From NCBI GenBank assembly GCA_035938875.1, contig DASZGL010000023.1:21887-85886 (forward strand): a DNA stretch of 64,000 nt, given 5' to 3'. Of the stretch, positions 45,516 to 53,991 are shown one piece after another. The position numbers and the translations under genes were made by a program. Each line of letters opens with the position of its first letter. Position 1 is the stretch's first letter. The notes below the pieces were generated by a model. The model was not told where the DNA came from and did no database searches. It saw only the letters and a list, made by a program, of their open reading frames with translations. The DNA is from DASZGL01 sp035938875 (GTDB lineage Bacteria > Chloroflexota > Dormibacteria > Aeolococcales > Aeolococcaceae).

Positions 45516-46445
45516 ATGTACACGTCGCTGATGGGTCGCGACCTCCTCAGCCTCGCCGACCTGAGCCGTGCCGACATCGAAGCGGTCCTCGACATGGCCG
45601 CCAGGGCCAAGGCGGGTGCCGATCTCGGCCGCCCGCTCGAGGGACGGCAGGTGGCGATGATCTTCCAGCGGCCCAGCAACCGCACCCGGGTGTCCTTCGA
45701 GGTCGCCATTCGCCGTCTGGGCGGCCACGCCATCCCCATCTTCTCGCAGGAAATCCAGATGGGCGAGCGCGAGTCCGTGGCCGACGTCAGTCGCATCCTC
45801 GACCGTTACGTCGATGGCATCGTCGCCCGGCTGGTCTCGCATCGCGATCTGCTGCGCATGGCGGAGTGCGCCCGCGGACCGGTGATCAGCGCCATGACGG
45901 ATCGCGAGCACCCCTGCCAGGTTCTCGCCGACTGCCTCACCGTCACCGAGGCAACGGGCGGGCTCGAGGGTGCCCACGTCGCCTACATCGGCGACGGCAA
46001 CAACGTCTGCACCTCGTGGCTGTACGCCGCGGCGCTCTGCGGTGTCGACCTGCGCATGGTCTGCCCGCCGGGGTACGAGCCCCCCGACGACGTCCTCGAC
46101 CGCGCCGCGGCTCTGCGCGGTGATCGCGGCGGTTTCGTCCTTGCCCACGATCCCCGCCCAGTTCTGGACGGTGCCGACATCATCTACACCGACGTCTGGG
46201 CCAGCATGGGCCAGGAGTCGGAGCAGCAGCGCCGCCGCGAGGACTTCGCTCACCTCCAGGTCAACGACGCCATGGTCGCCCTCGCCGGCCCGCGGGTCAG
46301 GGTGATGCACTGCCTGCCGGCGCACCGCGGCGAGGAGATCACCGACTCGGTCCTCGATGGTCCTCAGAGCATCGTCTTCGACCAGGCTGAGAACCGGATG
46401 TGGGTGCAGCAGGCCCTGCTCGCCCTGGTGTTCTGCGTGCCGTGA
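45516..46445 (+). CDS. argF: Ornithine carbamoyltransferase
   Basis: A 309-residue carbamoyltransferase. The carbamoyl-phosphate loop is FQRPSNRTRVSFE, with Asn55 where most enzymes have Thr (STRTR). HPCQVLADCLT, the ornithine-binding DVWASMG and the HCLP motif (MHCLPAHRGEE) support ornithine rather than aspartate as acceptor. It makes citrulline in arginine synthesis. It overlaps cdaA by four bases (GTGA), an unusual partner; no other arg genes are nearby. The Asn substitution leaves some doubt about substrate. Confidence 0.9.
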   Translation: MYTSLMGRDLLSLADLSRADIEAVLDMAARAKAGADLGRPLEGRQVAMIFQRPSNRTRVSFEVAIRRLGGHAIPIFSQEIQMGERESVADVSRILDRYVDGIVARLVSHRDLLRMAECARGPVISAMTDREHPCQVLADCLTVTEATGGLEGAHVAYIGDGNNVCTSWLYAAALCGVDLRMVCPPGYEPPDDVLDRAAALRGDRGGFVLAHDPRPVLDGADIIYTDVWASMGQESEQQRRREDFAHLQVNDAMVALAGPRVRVMHCLPAHRGEEITDSVLDGPQSIVFDQAENRMWVQQALLALVFCVP

Positions 46446-47308
46446 GCAGCTTCGCCAGCAACGCCCGCATCTTCCTCGGCAACGTCGGCTGGCGCGACAT
46501 CATCGACGTCCTCATCGTCGCCTTTATCCTCTACCAACTGCTCAAGCTGATACGCGGCACCCAGGCGGCACAGCTGGTGGTCGGCCTAGTCGTCCTGCTG
46601 TTCATCGGCTTCGCCGCCGGGCAGCTCCACCTGCGCCTGCTCGACTGGGTCTTCAGTAACGGCGGCCAGGCCATCCTCATCGCCGCCGTCATCCTCTTTC
46701 AGCCCGAGCTGCGCCGCGCCCTCGACCAGGTGGGCCGCCTGTCACCGGTCCGAGCCATCCTCGCTCCCCATGGCGCCGTGGGAGTCGCCCGCGTCGTCGA
46801 GGAGGTCATGCGCGCCGCCGTCACCCTGGGTGAGAAGCGTACCGGGGCGCTGCTCGTCTTCGAGCGGGAAACGGGCCTGGAGAACGTGGCCAGCACGGGC
46901 GTGCGCATCAACGGTGAGATCACGGCGGAGATGCTGGCGACCATCTTCTTCCCCAGCTCACCGCTGCACGACGGCGCGGTGGTCATCCACGACGGACGGC
47001 TGATCGCCGCCGGCTGCGTGCTCCCCCTGGCCGACACCCTGCCGGGCGTCGGCCGGATGGGGACACGGCATCGCGCGGCCCTGGGGCTCACCCTGCAGAG
47101 CGATGCGGTGGTGCTGATCGTCAGCGAGGAGACCGGACTGATCAGCGTCGCCCACGAGGGCAAGGTCTACCGCGGCCTCGACCAGGCCAAGCTGCAGGAC
47201 ATGCTGCTCACCCTGCTCGGTGGCGTGCCCACCGGCGGCCGGCTGCTCATCCCCCGTCCCTTCCTGCGCAGCTCCGGCGCACGCGCCGCTCGGGGATTGC
47301 GGCGGTGA
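46442..47308 (+). CDS. cdaA: Diadenylate cyclase CdaA
   Basis: A 288-residue membrane diadenylate cyclase. Three N-terminal membrane helices (about residues 15-80) precede a DAC domain with FFPSSPLHDGAVVIHDG (DGA near residue 176) and GMGTRHRAALGL-type RHR near 207. It joins two ATP into cyclic di-AMP, a second messenger controlling osmolyte and potassium transport and wall homeostasis. The GTG overlaps argF upstream, and cdaA overlaps its regulator cdaR downstream. Confidence 0.95.
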   Translation: MSSFASNARIFLGNVGWRDIIDVLIVAFILYQLLKLIRGTQAAQLVVGLVVLLFIGFAAGQLHLRLLDWVFSNGGQAILIAAVILFQPELRRALDQVGRLSPVRAILAPHGAVGVARVVEEVMRAAVTLGEKRTGALLVFERETGLENVASTGVRINGEITAEMLATIFFPSSPLHDGAVVIHDGRLIAAGCVLPLADTLPGVGRMGTRHRAALGLTLQSDAVVLIVSEETGLISVAHEGKVYRGLDQAKLQDMLLTLLGGVPTGGRLLIPRPFLRSSGARAARGLRR

Positions 47309-48294
47309 AGGTTCCTGCCTTTCTGACGCGCAACCTGCAGCTCAAGGCCGTCGCCGCGGGTCTCGCCCTGGTGTCGTGGGCAGCGGTTGTCTACGCGGCG
47401 AATCCGCCCGAGCAGCGGACCGTGACCGTCAAGGTGCCCCAGGACTCGCAGTTGCTGCCCGCCAAGTTCGTGCTCGCCCAAGCCATCCCCGACGTCGCCA
47501 TCCGCGTGCAGGGAACCCGCGACCACGTCAACGCATTCGATCCACGCAGCATCACCGTCTCCGTCGACTACAACGCCATCAAGGGCGCCGGCAAGCAGAC
47601 CCTGCCGCTGACCATCGTCAACCGCGACAGCAACGTCGACCTCGACAACCCGCCGACCAGCATCGACGCCAACACCGACGTGAAGGCCACAGCCAACGTC
47701 CCGGTGACCATCGTGCACAAGGTCAATCCGCCGGCCGATTACTTCGTCGCCGCCGAGTCGGCGACGCCCGACCACGTCACCCTCATCGGCCCGCAGCGCG
47801 AGCTCGACGGAGTCATGGCGCTGGTGGAGGTCGACCTGGGCAATCGCAAGACCAACCTGACTCGCGAGCTCAACGTCATCGTCCACGACAGCAGCGGTCA
47901 CTCGCTCGGCGATGTCGGCGTTCAGGTGCCGACGGTCACCGTCGACATCACCATCAAGCCGGCGGCGGCGACGCGGACCAGCGCGGTGCTGCCGCACCTC
48001 AACGGCACGCCGGCGAACGGCTTCTTCGTCGCCGGCTTCTCGGCGGACCCGCTTCTGGTGGTGCTCAACGGTCCCCAGGACGTGCTCAACGGTCTCGACT
48101 CGGTGCCAACCGACCCGATCAACGTCGCCGGAATCACCTCCGACCGCGTCGTCACAGTGCGCCTGCAGCTGCCCGCGGGGGTCAGCGCCTCGCCGAACAC
48201 CGTGACCGTCCACGTCGGCATCGGGGCTGTGCCGACGCCGACACCGGGGCCAACTCCGACGCCGTCGCCGTCACCGAAACCTAGTCCCACCTAA
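47305..48294 (+). CDS. cdaR: YbbR-domain protein CdaR
   Basis: A 329-residue extracytoplasmic protein with an N-terminal membrane anchor (residues about 9-31, AVAAGLALVSWAAVVYAA) and about three YbbR repeats, visible as repeated GPQRELDGVMALVEVDL / GPQDVLNGLDSVPTDPINV blocks. The last 25 residues are a Thr/Pro/Ser-rich tail. CdaR binds CdaA and modulates its activity in Firmicutes. The GTG start overlaps cdaA. glmS follows in its own short unit. Confidence 0.9.
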   Translation: MKVPAFLTRNLQLKAVAAGLALVSWAAVVYAANPPEQRTVTVKVPQDSQLLPAKFVLAQAIPDVAIRVQGTRDHVNAFDPRSITVSVDYNAIKGAGKQTLPLTIVNRDSNVDLDNPPTSIDANTDVKATANVPVTIVHKVNPPADYFVAAESATPDHVTLIGPQRELDGVMALVEVDLGNRKTNLTRELNVIVHDSSGHSLGDVGVQVPTVTVDITIKPAAATRTSAVLPHLNGTPANGFFVAGFSADPLLVVLNGPQDVLNGLDSVPTDPINVAGITSDRVVTVRLQLPAGVSASPNTVTVHVGIGAVPTPTPGPTPTPSPSPKPSPT

Positions 48295-48317
48295 GCGCGT
48301 AACCGCCGCCCTGCGGC

Positions 48318-48323
48318 TACCGT
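48318..48323 (+). promoter_or_regulatory. Candidate -10 box for glmS
   Basis: TACCGT ends 11 bases before the glmS ATG. I find no glmS ribozyme in the 40-base gap after cdaR; it is far too short. Confidence 0.4.
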
Positions 48324-48334
48324 TCGCCAGAAGC

Positions 48335-50179
48335 ATGTGCGGGATCATCGGCTACACCGGCCCGCGCGCCGCGGGCCCCATCCTCATGGAGAGCCTGCGG
48401 CGGCTGGAGTACCGCGGCTACGACTCCGCGGGGGTGGCCATCCTCGACGTCGACGATGGCGGGCGCTCCACGGTGGTCAAGAGCGAACGCAAGGTCGCCG
48501 ACCTGGCGGCGCGCCTGGAACGCCAGGGGATGCCCGACGGGACGTTGGGAATCGGCCATACCCGCTGGGCGACCCACGGCCGGCCGACGCTGGTCAACGC
48601 CCATCCCCACCAGGACTGCACCGGCCGCATCCATCTCATCCACAACGGGATCATCGAGAACTTCCGCGAGCTGCGCGCCGAGCTCACCGCCGCGGGCCAC
48701 GAGTTCCAGAGCGAGACCGACACCGAGGTGGTGCCTCATCTCATCGAGGAGCTGTACCGCGGTGACCTTGTCGCCGCCGTTCGCCAGGCGCTTCGCCGTG
48801 TCACCGGCGCCTACGCTCTGGTGGTCTTTTCCGCCGACCATCCCGACCTGCTCATCGGCGCCCGGCTCAACGCGCCCCTGGTGGTCGGCCTCGGTGTTGG
48901 CGAGGCGCTGGTCAGCAGCGACATCACCGCGCTGATCCCCTACACCAAGCGGGTCCTGCTGCTTGGTGAGGGTGAGGTGGCCGCGGCGCGACCCGACGGT
49001 GTCGAGGTGTTCAGCCTCGACGGCACCCGCGTCGAGCCCCGGGTGATCACCGTCGACTGGGACGCCGAGCAGGCGCAGAAGGGCGGCTTCCCCCACTTCA
49101 TGCTCAAGGAGATCCACGAGCAACCCCAGGCACTCAGCGCCAGCCTGCGTGACCGCGTCGACCCCGACACCGGGTTGGCGGCGCTGCCCGAGCTGGGGCT
49201 CACCGAGGAACAGCTCGCCGGCTGCAACGCGGTCACCATCGTCGCCTGCGGTACCGCGTGGATCGCCGGCCTGGTGACCAAGTACGCCATCGAGGAACTG
49301 GCTCGCATGAGGGTCGACGTCGAGCCGGCGAGCGAGTTCCGCTACCGAAACCCTCTGGTTGACGACAGGACCCTGGTGGTGGCCATCTCCCAGTCGGGGG
49401 AGACCGCCGACACTCTCGCCGCCGTGCGCGAGGCGAGGCGCCATGGAGCCACGATCCTGGCGATCACCAACGTGGTGGGCAGCGCCCTGGCGCTGGAAGC
49501 GGACGGTGTGATCTACATGCAGGCCGGGCCAGAGATCGGCGTCGCCGCGACCAAGACGTTCGTTGCCCAGATGGCCTGCGGCATCCTGGTCGCCATGCGC
49601 CTCGGTGACGCCAGGGGCAGCCTCGGCGTCGACGAGCACCGGCGCCTCAGCGAGGCGCTGCAGCTCATGCCGAGGCTGCTGGAACGGGCGCTGCTCCTCG
49701 AACCGCAGTTGGCGGAGATGGCGCAACGGTACGCCCACGCGCACAACGCTCTGTTCATCGGTCGGGGCATCAACTACCCCATCGCCCTCGAAGGCGCCCT
49801 CAAGCTGAAGGAGGTCTCCTACATCCACGCCGAGGGCTACGCAGCGGGCGAGCTGAAACACGGGCCGATCGCCCTGCTCGACCCCGACGTCCCCGTGGTC
49901 GCGCTGGCCACCCGGGCGCGAACCCTGCCCAAGACGGTGAGCAACGTCCAGGAGGTGCGCGCCCGCGAGGCGCCGGTCATCGCCTTGGTGACCGAGGGTG
50001 AGAATCCCTTCGACACCGAGGTGGCGCGCGACGTCGTCGAAGTACCCGCCTGCGAGGAGCTGCTCTCGCCACTGGTCAACGTCGTGCCCCTGCAGCTCTT
50101 CGCGTACCACATCGCGGTGCAGCGCGGCTGCGACGTCGACCAGCCCCGCAACCTGGCCAAGTCGGTCACCGTCGAATAG
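48335..50179 (+). CDS. glmS: Glutamine-fructose-6-phosphate aminotransferase
   Basis: A 614-residue GlmS. The N-terminal glutamine amidotransferase domain starts MCGIIGYTGPRAAGP, with Cys2 as nucleophile after Met removal. Two SIS sugar-isomerase domains follow (ISQSGETADTLAAVREAR; GRGINYPIALEGALKLKEVSYIHAE), and the C-terminus ends DVDQPRNLAKSVTVE. It makes glucosamine-6-phosphate for wall precursors. It follows cdaA-cdaR as glmM does in Firmicutes, linking c-di-AMP to amino-sugar supply. Confidence 0.97.
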   Translation: MCGIIGYTGPRAAGPILMESLRRLEYRGYDSAGVAILDVDDGGRSTVVKSERKVADLAARLERQGMPDGTLGIGHTRWATHGRPTLVNAHPHQDCTGRIHLIHNGIIENFRELRAELTAAGHEFQSETDTEVVPHLIEELYRGDLVAAVRQALRRVTGAYALVVFSADHPDLLIGARLNAPLVVGLGVGEALVSSDITALIPYTKRVLLLGEGEVAAARPDGVEVFSLDGTRVEPRVITVDWDAEQAQKGGFPHFMLKEIHEQPQALSASLRDRVDPDTGLAALPELGLTEEQLAGCNAVTIVACGTAWIAGLVTKYAIEELARMRVDVEPASEFRYRNPLVDDRTLVVAISQSGETADTLAAVREARRHGATILAITNVVGSALALEADGVIYMQAGPEIGVAATKTFVAQMACGILVAMRLGDARGSLGVDEHRRLSEALQLMPRLLERALLLEPQLAEMAQRYAHAHNALFIGRGINYPIALEGALKLKEVSYIHAEGYAAGELKHGPIALLDPDVPVVALATRARTLPKTVSNVQEVRAREAPVIALVTEGENPFDTEVARDVVEVPACEELLSPLVNVVPLQLFAYHIAVQRGCDVDQPRNLAKSVTVE

Positions 50180-50216
50180 CCGCTGCGGCGGCGTCGGGGA
50201 TGTGACACTACCGCCC

Positions 50217-51497
50217 ATGGGCGCCAGCAGCCATGTAGCTCCTCTGGTTGGAATCGACGTGGCCGCCGTCGCCCGGGTCGCCGAGGTGGTCGAGCGCAAC
50301 CCGCGCTTCGCCGCGAGGGTGTTCACCGAGGTCGAACGTCACGACAGCGCGGGGCGCCCGGAACGGTGGGCGTCGCGGTGGGCGGCCAAGGAGGCGGTGC
50401 GCAAGCTCTACGGGGCCCAGGGGATCAGCCCCCTGCCGGCCTTCCACGACATCGAGGTGACCATCGCCGAGGGCGGGGCGCCCCGGCTCCGTGTGGCCGA
50501 CGCCGCCACCGAGTTCACCGTCTCGTTGAGCCACGACGGCGGCATGGCCGTGGCGGTCGCCGTGGCCATGCCCGATCCGCTGAGCCGCCGAACATGGCTC
50601 CCAGCGCCCCCAGGCGTGCGCCTCGCCGCCCGCCCCGCCGACGGGCACAAGGGCACCTTCGGCACGGTGGTGGTGCTCGCCGGGGCGCACGGGCTGAGCG
50701 GCGCCGCCTACCTCAGCGCCATGGGTGCGGCACGCGGCGGCGCCGGCCTGGTCCGTCTCTGTGTTCCCGCCCAGCTGCACCCGGCGCTCACCGTCAAGTG
50801 CACCGAGGTCATGCCCCACGCCCTTCCCGACGGCGGGCTGGGGATCACCGGGGAGGAGGCGATCGAGGCCCTGCTCCGCGATCACCTGCCCCACGCGGAC
50901 GCGCTGGTGGTGGGTCCAGGCCTCGGCCAGGCAGAGGCAACCCGAAGCGCGATGGCGGCGCTGCTGCCGCGGCTCGCCTGCCCCACGGTGATCGACGCCG
51001 ACGGCCTCAACCTCATCGCCTCAGGCCTGGCGCTTCACCCGGGCGGTGTCCCGGTGGTGGTCACCCCTCACCCCGCAGAGATGGGCAGGCTCGCCGGCAT
51101 CGCCACCAGCGCGGTCCAGGCCGACCGCCGCGGCGTCGCCTCGCAGTACGCGACGGCGCACGGCGTCGTCGTGGTGCTCAAGGGCAGCCGGACGGTGGTC
51201 GCCGCCCCTGACGGGCGCCTCCACGAGGACGGCCACGCCGTTGTCGCCCTGGCCAGCGGCGGCACCGGGGATGTCCTCGCCGGACTGATCGGGGCGATGC
51301 TCGCGGCCGGCCTCGACGCCTTCGACGCCGCTGTTGCCGCGGTGGTCATCCACGCCGAGGCCGGCGCCGCCGTTCAGGCAGGGCGTGGCCGCGCCGGCGG
51401 CCTCGCCAGCGACGTCCTCGAGGCCTTGCCCGCCGCCCAGGAGCGGCTGCGGCGCGCCCTGGAGACGCGCGACAAGCACGGGGGTGGGGCTGCGTGA
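50217..51497 (+). CDS. Fused holo-ACP synthase (AcpS) and ADP-dependent NAD(P)H-hydrate dehydratase (NnrD)
   Basis: One uninterrupted 426-residue frame holds two enzymes. Residues 1-125 are AcpS-like: LVGIDVAAVARVAEVVERNP (metal Asp), RVFTEVER and RWAAKEAVRKLYG (metal Glu). AcpS moves phosphopantetheine from CoA to acyl carrier protein. Residues about 140-426 are NnrD: ADGHKGTFGTVVVLAGAHGLSGAAYLSA, VIDADGLNLIA, VTPHPAEMGRL and the ATP/ADP site SGGTGDVLAGLIGAML. NnrD repairs hydrated NAD(P)H. The NnrE epimerase usually joined to NnrD is absent. The GTG of alr overlaps the end. The ATG at 50217 is chosen from the AcpS N-terminus. Confidence 0.9.
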   Translation: MGASSHVAPLVGIDVAAVARVAEVVERNPRFAARVFTEVERHDSAGRPERWASRWAAKEAVRKLYGAQGISPLPAFHDIEVTIAEGGAPRLRVADAATEFTVSLSHDGGMAVAVAVAMPDPLSRRTWLPAPPGVRLAARPADGHKGTFGTVVVLAGAHGLSGAAYLSAMGAARGGAGLVRLCVPAQLHPALTVKCTEVMPHALPDGGLGITGEEAIEALLRDHLPHADALVVGPGLGQAEATRSAMAALLPRLACPTVIDADGLNLIASGLALHPGGVPVVVTPHPAEMGRLAGIATSAVQADRRGVASQYATAHGVVVVLKGSRTVVAAPDGRLHEDGHAVVALASGGTGDVLAGLIGAMLAAGLDAFDAAVAAVVIHAEAGAAVQAGRGRAGGLASDVLEALPAAQERLRRALETRDKHGGGAA

Positions 51498-52669
51498 GCG
51501 ACGCGGCGATGCGCTTCGCCGGCGGCGACGCCGCCTGGGCCGAGCTCAGCGAAGGCCGACCGATGAAATGGGCGGAGATCGACGTCGGCGCGCTGCGCGA
51601 CAACGCAGCGGCGCTGCGCCGTCACACGGGTGAGGCGGTGCAGCACATCGCCATGGTCAAGGCCAACGGTTACGGGCACGGTGCGGTGCTCGCAGCGCGC
51701 GCCTTCGTCGACGCTGGGGCGTCGTGGCTCGGAGTCTCGTCCGCTGAAGAAGCCCTGCAGCTGCGCGACGCGGGGCTTGGTCAGCCGGTGCTCGCCGTCG
51801 CCTGGACTCATCCGAGCACACACGCGACGCTGCTGCGCAGGGGCGTCGACGTCACCGTATGGGACATCAGCGCCGTCGACTCGCTCCGCCAAGCAGCGGG
51901 CGAGGGTTCCGGTCGCGCGCGGATCCACGTAAAAGTCAACACCGGCATGAACCGCCTCGGCGTCACCGTCGACGGCCTGCCAGCCCTTCTGCGCTTGATC
52001 GCCGGCAGCAGGCAGCTGTGCCTCGCCGGAATCTTCACCCACTTCGCCGACGCCGACGGCGTCGACGACGGATTCACCGAGGCGCAGCACGAGGCGTTCC
52101 TCGACGCCATCGCCATGGCGAAGGACGTCAACCCGGAGGTTCTCGTCCACTGCGCCAACAGCGCGGCGCTGCTGCGCCATCCGCACATGCACCACGACGC
52201 GGTGCGCCCCGGGATCGCCCTCTACGGCTACGCGCCGCCGGGCGCCGCCGGCATCGCACAAGTGCGGCCGGCGATGAGCGTGCTGGCGTGCGTCACCCAG
52301 GTGAAGACCGTGCACCGCGGCGACGCCGTCGGTTACGGGCGCACCTGGACGGCGTCGCGCGACACCAGGGTGGCGACGGTGGCCGCCGGCTACGCCGACG
52401 GGGTGCAGCGCGCCCAGTCGAATCGAGGCCATGCGCTCGTCCGTGGTGTTCGCTGCCCGATGATCGGGCGGGTGAGCATGGATCAGACGACCATCGACGT
52501 CAGCGAGCTCGACGACGTCGCCACGGGTGAGCCGGTGACCCTTCTCGGGGGACAAAACGGGACCGCTCTCGGCGCCGACGACGTGGCGGCGGCGGCGGGG
52601 ACGATCGCCCACGAGGTGCTCTGTGGTGTCTCTGCGCGGGTTCCGCGAGTCGTAGTCAACAGACCGTGA
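51494..52669 (+). CDS. alr: Alanine racemase
   Basis: A 391-residue PLP-dependent racemase making D-alanine for peptidoglycan. The PLP lysine is in MVKANGYGHGAV; the second catalytic residue, Tyr, is in DAVGYGRTW; MNRLGV and MIGRVSMDQTTIDVSEL are further family blocks. The annotated GTG overlaps the NnrD stop; the ATG at 51563 (MKWAEIDVGALRDN) is an alternative closer to the usual N-terminus. The acpS, nnrD and alr order is common, but here the first two are fused. Confidence 0.95.
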   Translation: MSDAAMRFAGGDAAWAELSEGRPMKWAEIDVGALRDNAAALRRHTGEAVQHIAMVKANGYGHGAVLAARAFVDAGASWLGVSSAEEALQLRDAGLGQPVLAVAWTHPSTHATLLRRGVDVTVWDISAVDSLRQAAGEGSGRARIHVKVNTGMNRLGVTVDGLPALLRLIAGSRQLCLAGIFTHFADADGVDDGFTEAQHEAFLDAIAMAKDVNPEVLVHCANSAALLRHPHMHHDAVRPGIALYGYAPPGAAGIAQVRPAMSVLACVTQVKTVHRGDAVGYGRTWTASRDTRVATVAAGYADGVQRAQSNRGHALVRGVRCPMIGRVSMDQTTIDVSELDDVATGEPVTLLGGQNGTALGADDVAAAAGTIAHEVLCGVSARVPRVVVNRP

Positions 52670-52703
52670 CCTGAGGGTCCTGGGGAACGCCTGCGCCCTT
52701 GGT

Positions 52704-52709
52704 CACAAT
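52704..52709 (+). promoter_or_regulatory. Candidate -10 box for the kinase-like gene
   Basis: CACAAT ends six bases before the GTG at 52716 with no Shine-Dalgarno. The first base departs from the usual T. Confidence 0.3.
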
Positions 52710-52715
52710 GGCGGG

Positions 52716-53819
52716 GTGAGTCGGCCAGCGGATATCGAGGACGAGGAGCTCGCCCGGCAGCTGGCCCACCTCGACGAGCTGGAGCAGCATCACGGCCAAG
52801 GGCTGCTCGACAGCGAGGACATCGTCGTTGAGGAGGTCGCCGGGGGCATCGCGCTGCCGGCTCCCGAGGGCGTCGGCGAGCCTCCGCCGCCGGGGGCACA
52901 GGGCAGCTCGCTGGCGCCGTACCTGGCCTGGCTGGAGGCATCTCGCGCGGCCCTGGCGGCGCGGATCACAGCCCATCGCGGCGAGCTCGAAAGGATCGCC
53001 TCGCAGTGGGTCCACGTCGTGCTCAACGTGGCGAGGCTGACGCCAGAGGAGATCACCTCGATCCACGAGGAGCAGGTCCGGCTGCGCGAGGGCATCGCCG
53101 TCGACCTCGCCTGGGACCGGCTCCTGGGCATCGAGCGCGAGCGCGTGGCGGCCTGGGCGGAGGCGCCTGGTGGAGCGCTGACCGATCCCAGCCTGGTGCG
53201 CCGCCTGCTCGACGACGTGGTCGCCGAGCGGGCGCAGCTCGTCGCCCAGTTGGTCACCTCGTCGATCGACGCGCTCGCCGGAATCTCCCTGGACCTCGAC
53301 CTCGCCCAGCGACGCATCACCCGCGATCCCGCCGCGATAGCCGCTGAGTTCGCCGCCCTGAGAGAGCGGCTCAGCGCGGTCGGCGAGGAGCTTCGCGAGC
53401 TCCCCGACGCGGTGGACATCCGCCAGCTGACGGGGGAGGCACTGGTGGCCACGCTGCGCCGGTGCGTCGAGCGCTACCAGAATCGCCTCGAGGTGACCGT
53501 CGACTGGAACGGCGGGGAGGTGGGTGACGCTGAGACCGCGGCGGCCATTGCCTGGGTCCTCCAGGAGTGCCTCCACCAACTCGGCCGCGGGGCCCCCGCC
53601 CGAGTCGCGGTCACCGTCGACGTGGGTGGGGCCGCCGGCGTGGCGCTGCGCATCGCCGCCGCGTCGGCAGAGCTTCTCCCCGACGGCTACCCGGCGTGGC
53701 TGGTGAGGTCACGAGCGCGGGTGGCCATCGCGTCGGGCAGGCTGCTCTGCGGACGTGACGGCGAGGGGACCTTCGTCGAAGCGCGGTTCGACCGCGGAGG
53801 CTCCGCGGCTGCCGTCTGA
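52716..53819 (+). CDS. Degenerate DesK/LiaS-type histidine-kinase-like protein
   Basis: A 367-residue soluble protein. Residues 66-235 are helical; residues 171-200 (ERAQLVAQLVTSSIDALAGI, then SLDLDLAQ) align by eye with the HisKA_3 dimerisation motif ERxxLARELHDxxxQxLAxI, but Val180 replaces the phospho-acceptor His. Residues 240-360 resemble the ATPase domain (ATLRRCVERYQNRLEVTVDWNG, then AIAWVLQECLHQLGRG), with Gln288 in place of the N-box Asn and no clear G boxes. It probably neither binds ATP nor phosphorylates. A dimeric regulatory or scaffold role is possible. No response regulator is adjacent. Recognition is by pattern only. Confidence 0.6.
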   Translation: MSRPADIEDEELARQLAHLDELEQHHGQGLLDSEDIVVEEVAGGIALPAPEGVGEPPPPGAQGSSLAPYLAWLEASRAALAARITAHRGELERIASQWVHVVLNVARLTPEEITSIHEEQVRLREGIAVDLAWDRLLGIERERVAAWAEAPGGALTDPSLVRRLLDDVVAERAQLVAQLVTSSIDALAGISLDLDLAQRRITRDPAAIAAEFAALRERLSAVGEELRELPDAVDIRQLTGEALVATLRRCVERYQNRLEVTVDWNGGEVGDAETAAAIAWVLQECLHQLGRGAPARVAVTVDVGGAAGVALRIAAASAELLPDGYPAWLVRSRARVAIASGRLLCGRDGEGTFVEARFDRGGSAAAV

Positions 53820-53852
53820 GTGGGGCGGCGCGCGGCGGGCGCCGGGGCGACG

Positions 53853-53858
53853 TATGAT
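53853..53858 (+). promoter_or_regulatory. Candidate -10 box of the thi operon
   Basis: TATGAT lies just upstream of the TPP riboswitch, so transcription would start at about 53865, at the 5' edge of the aptamer. Confidence 0.45.
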
Positions 53859-53863
53859 CGATG

Positions 53864-53955
53864 CATCCCTGGGGGAGCGCGGACGCTGAGAGGCCGCCAC
53901 CTGGCGGCGACCCCGAGGACCCGGCCGGTAATGCGGTCGTGGCAACGGGAGCCCA
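53864..53955 (+). ncRNA. TPP riboswitch (THI element)
   Basis: The segment has the conserved TPP aptamer features in order: a purine-rich 5' strand with GGGGGAGC, CTGAGA at 53886-53891, a G/C hairpin, ACCC repeats, GGTAATGC around 53927-53934 and a closing CAACGGGAG. It precedes thiE, thiS and thiG, the expected targets. Thiamine pyrophosphate binding should reduce expression. No intrinsic terminator is visible. A small GCCCA-TGGGC hairpin at 53951-53963 lies between aptamer and start codon, so control of translation initiation is more likely. Confidence 0.92.
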
Positions 53956-53991
53956 CCATGGGCAGGGTCCGCGTTCCCCCGTGCGGTGACC

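Noticed and set aside
48295..48334. glmS ribozyme upstream of glmS
   Set aside because: Only 40 bases separate cdaR from glmS, too short for the ribozyme, and a -10-like box sits there instead.
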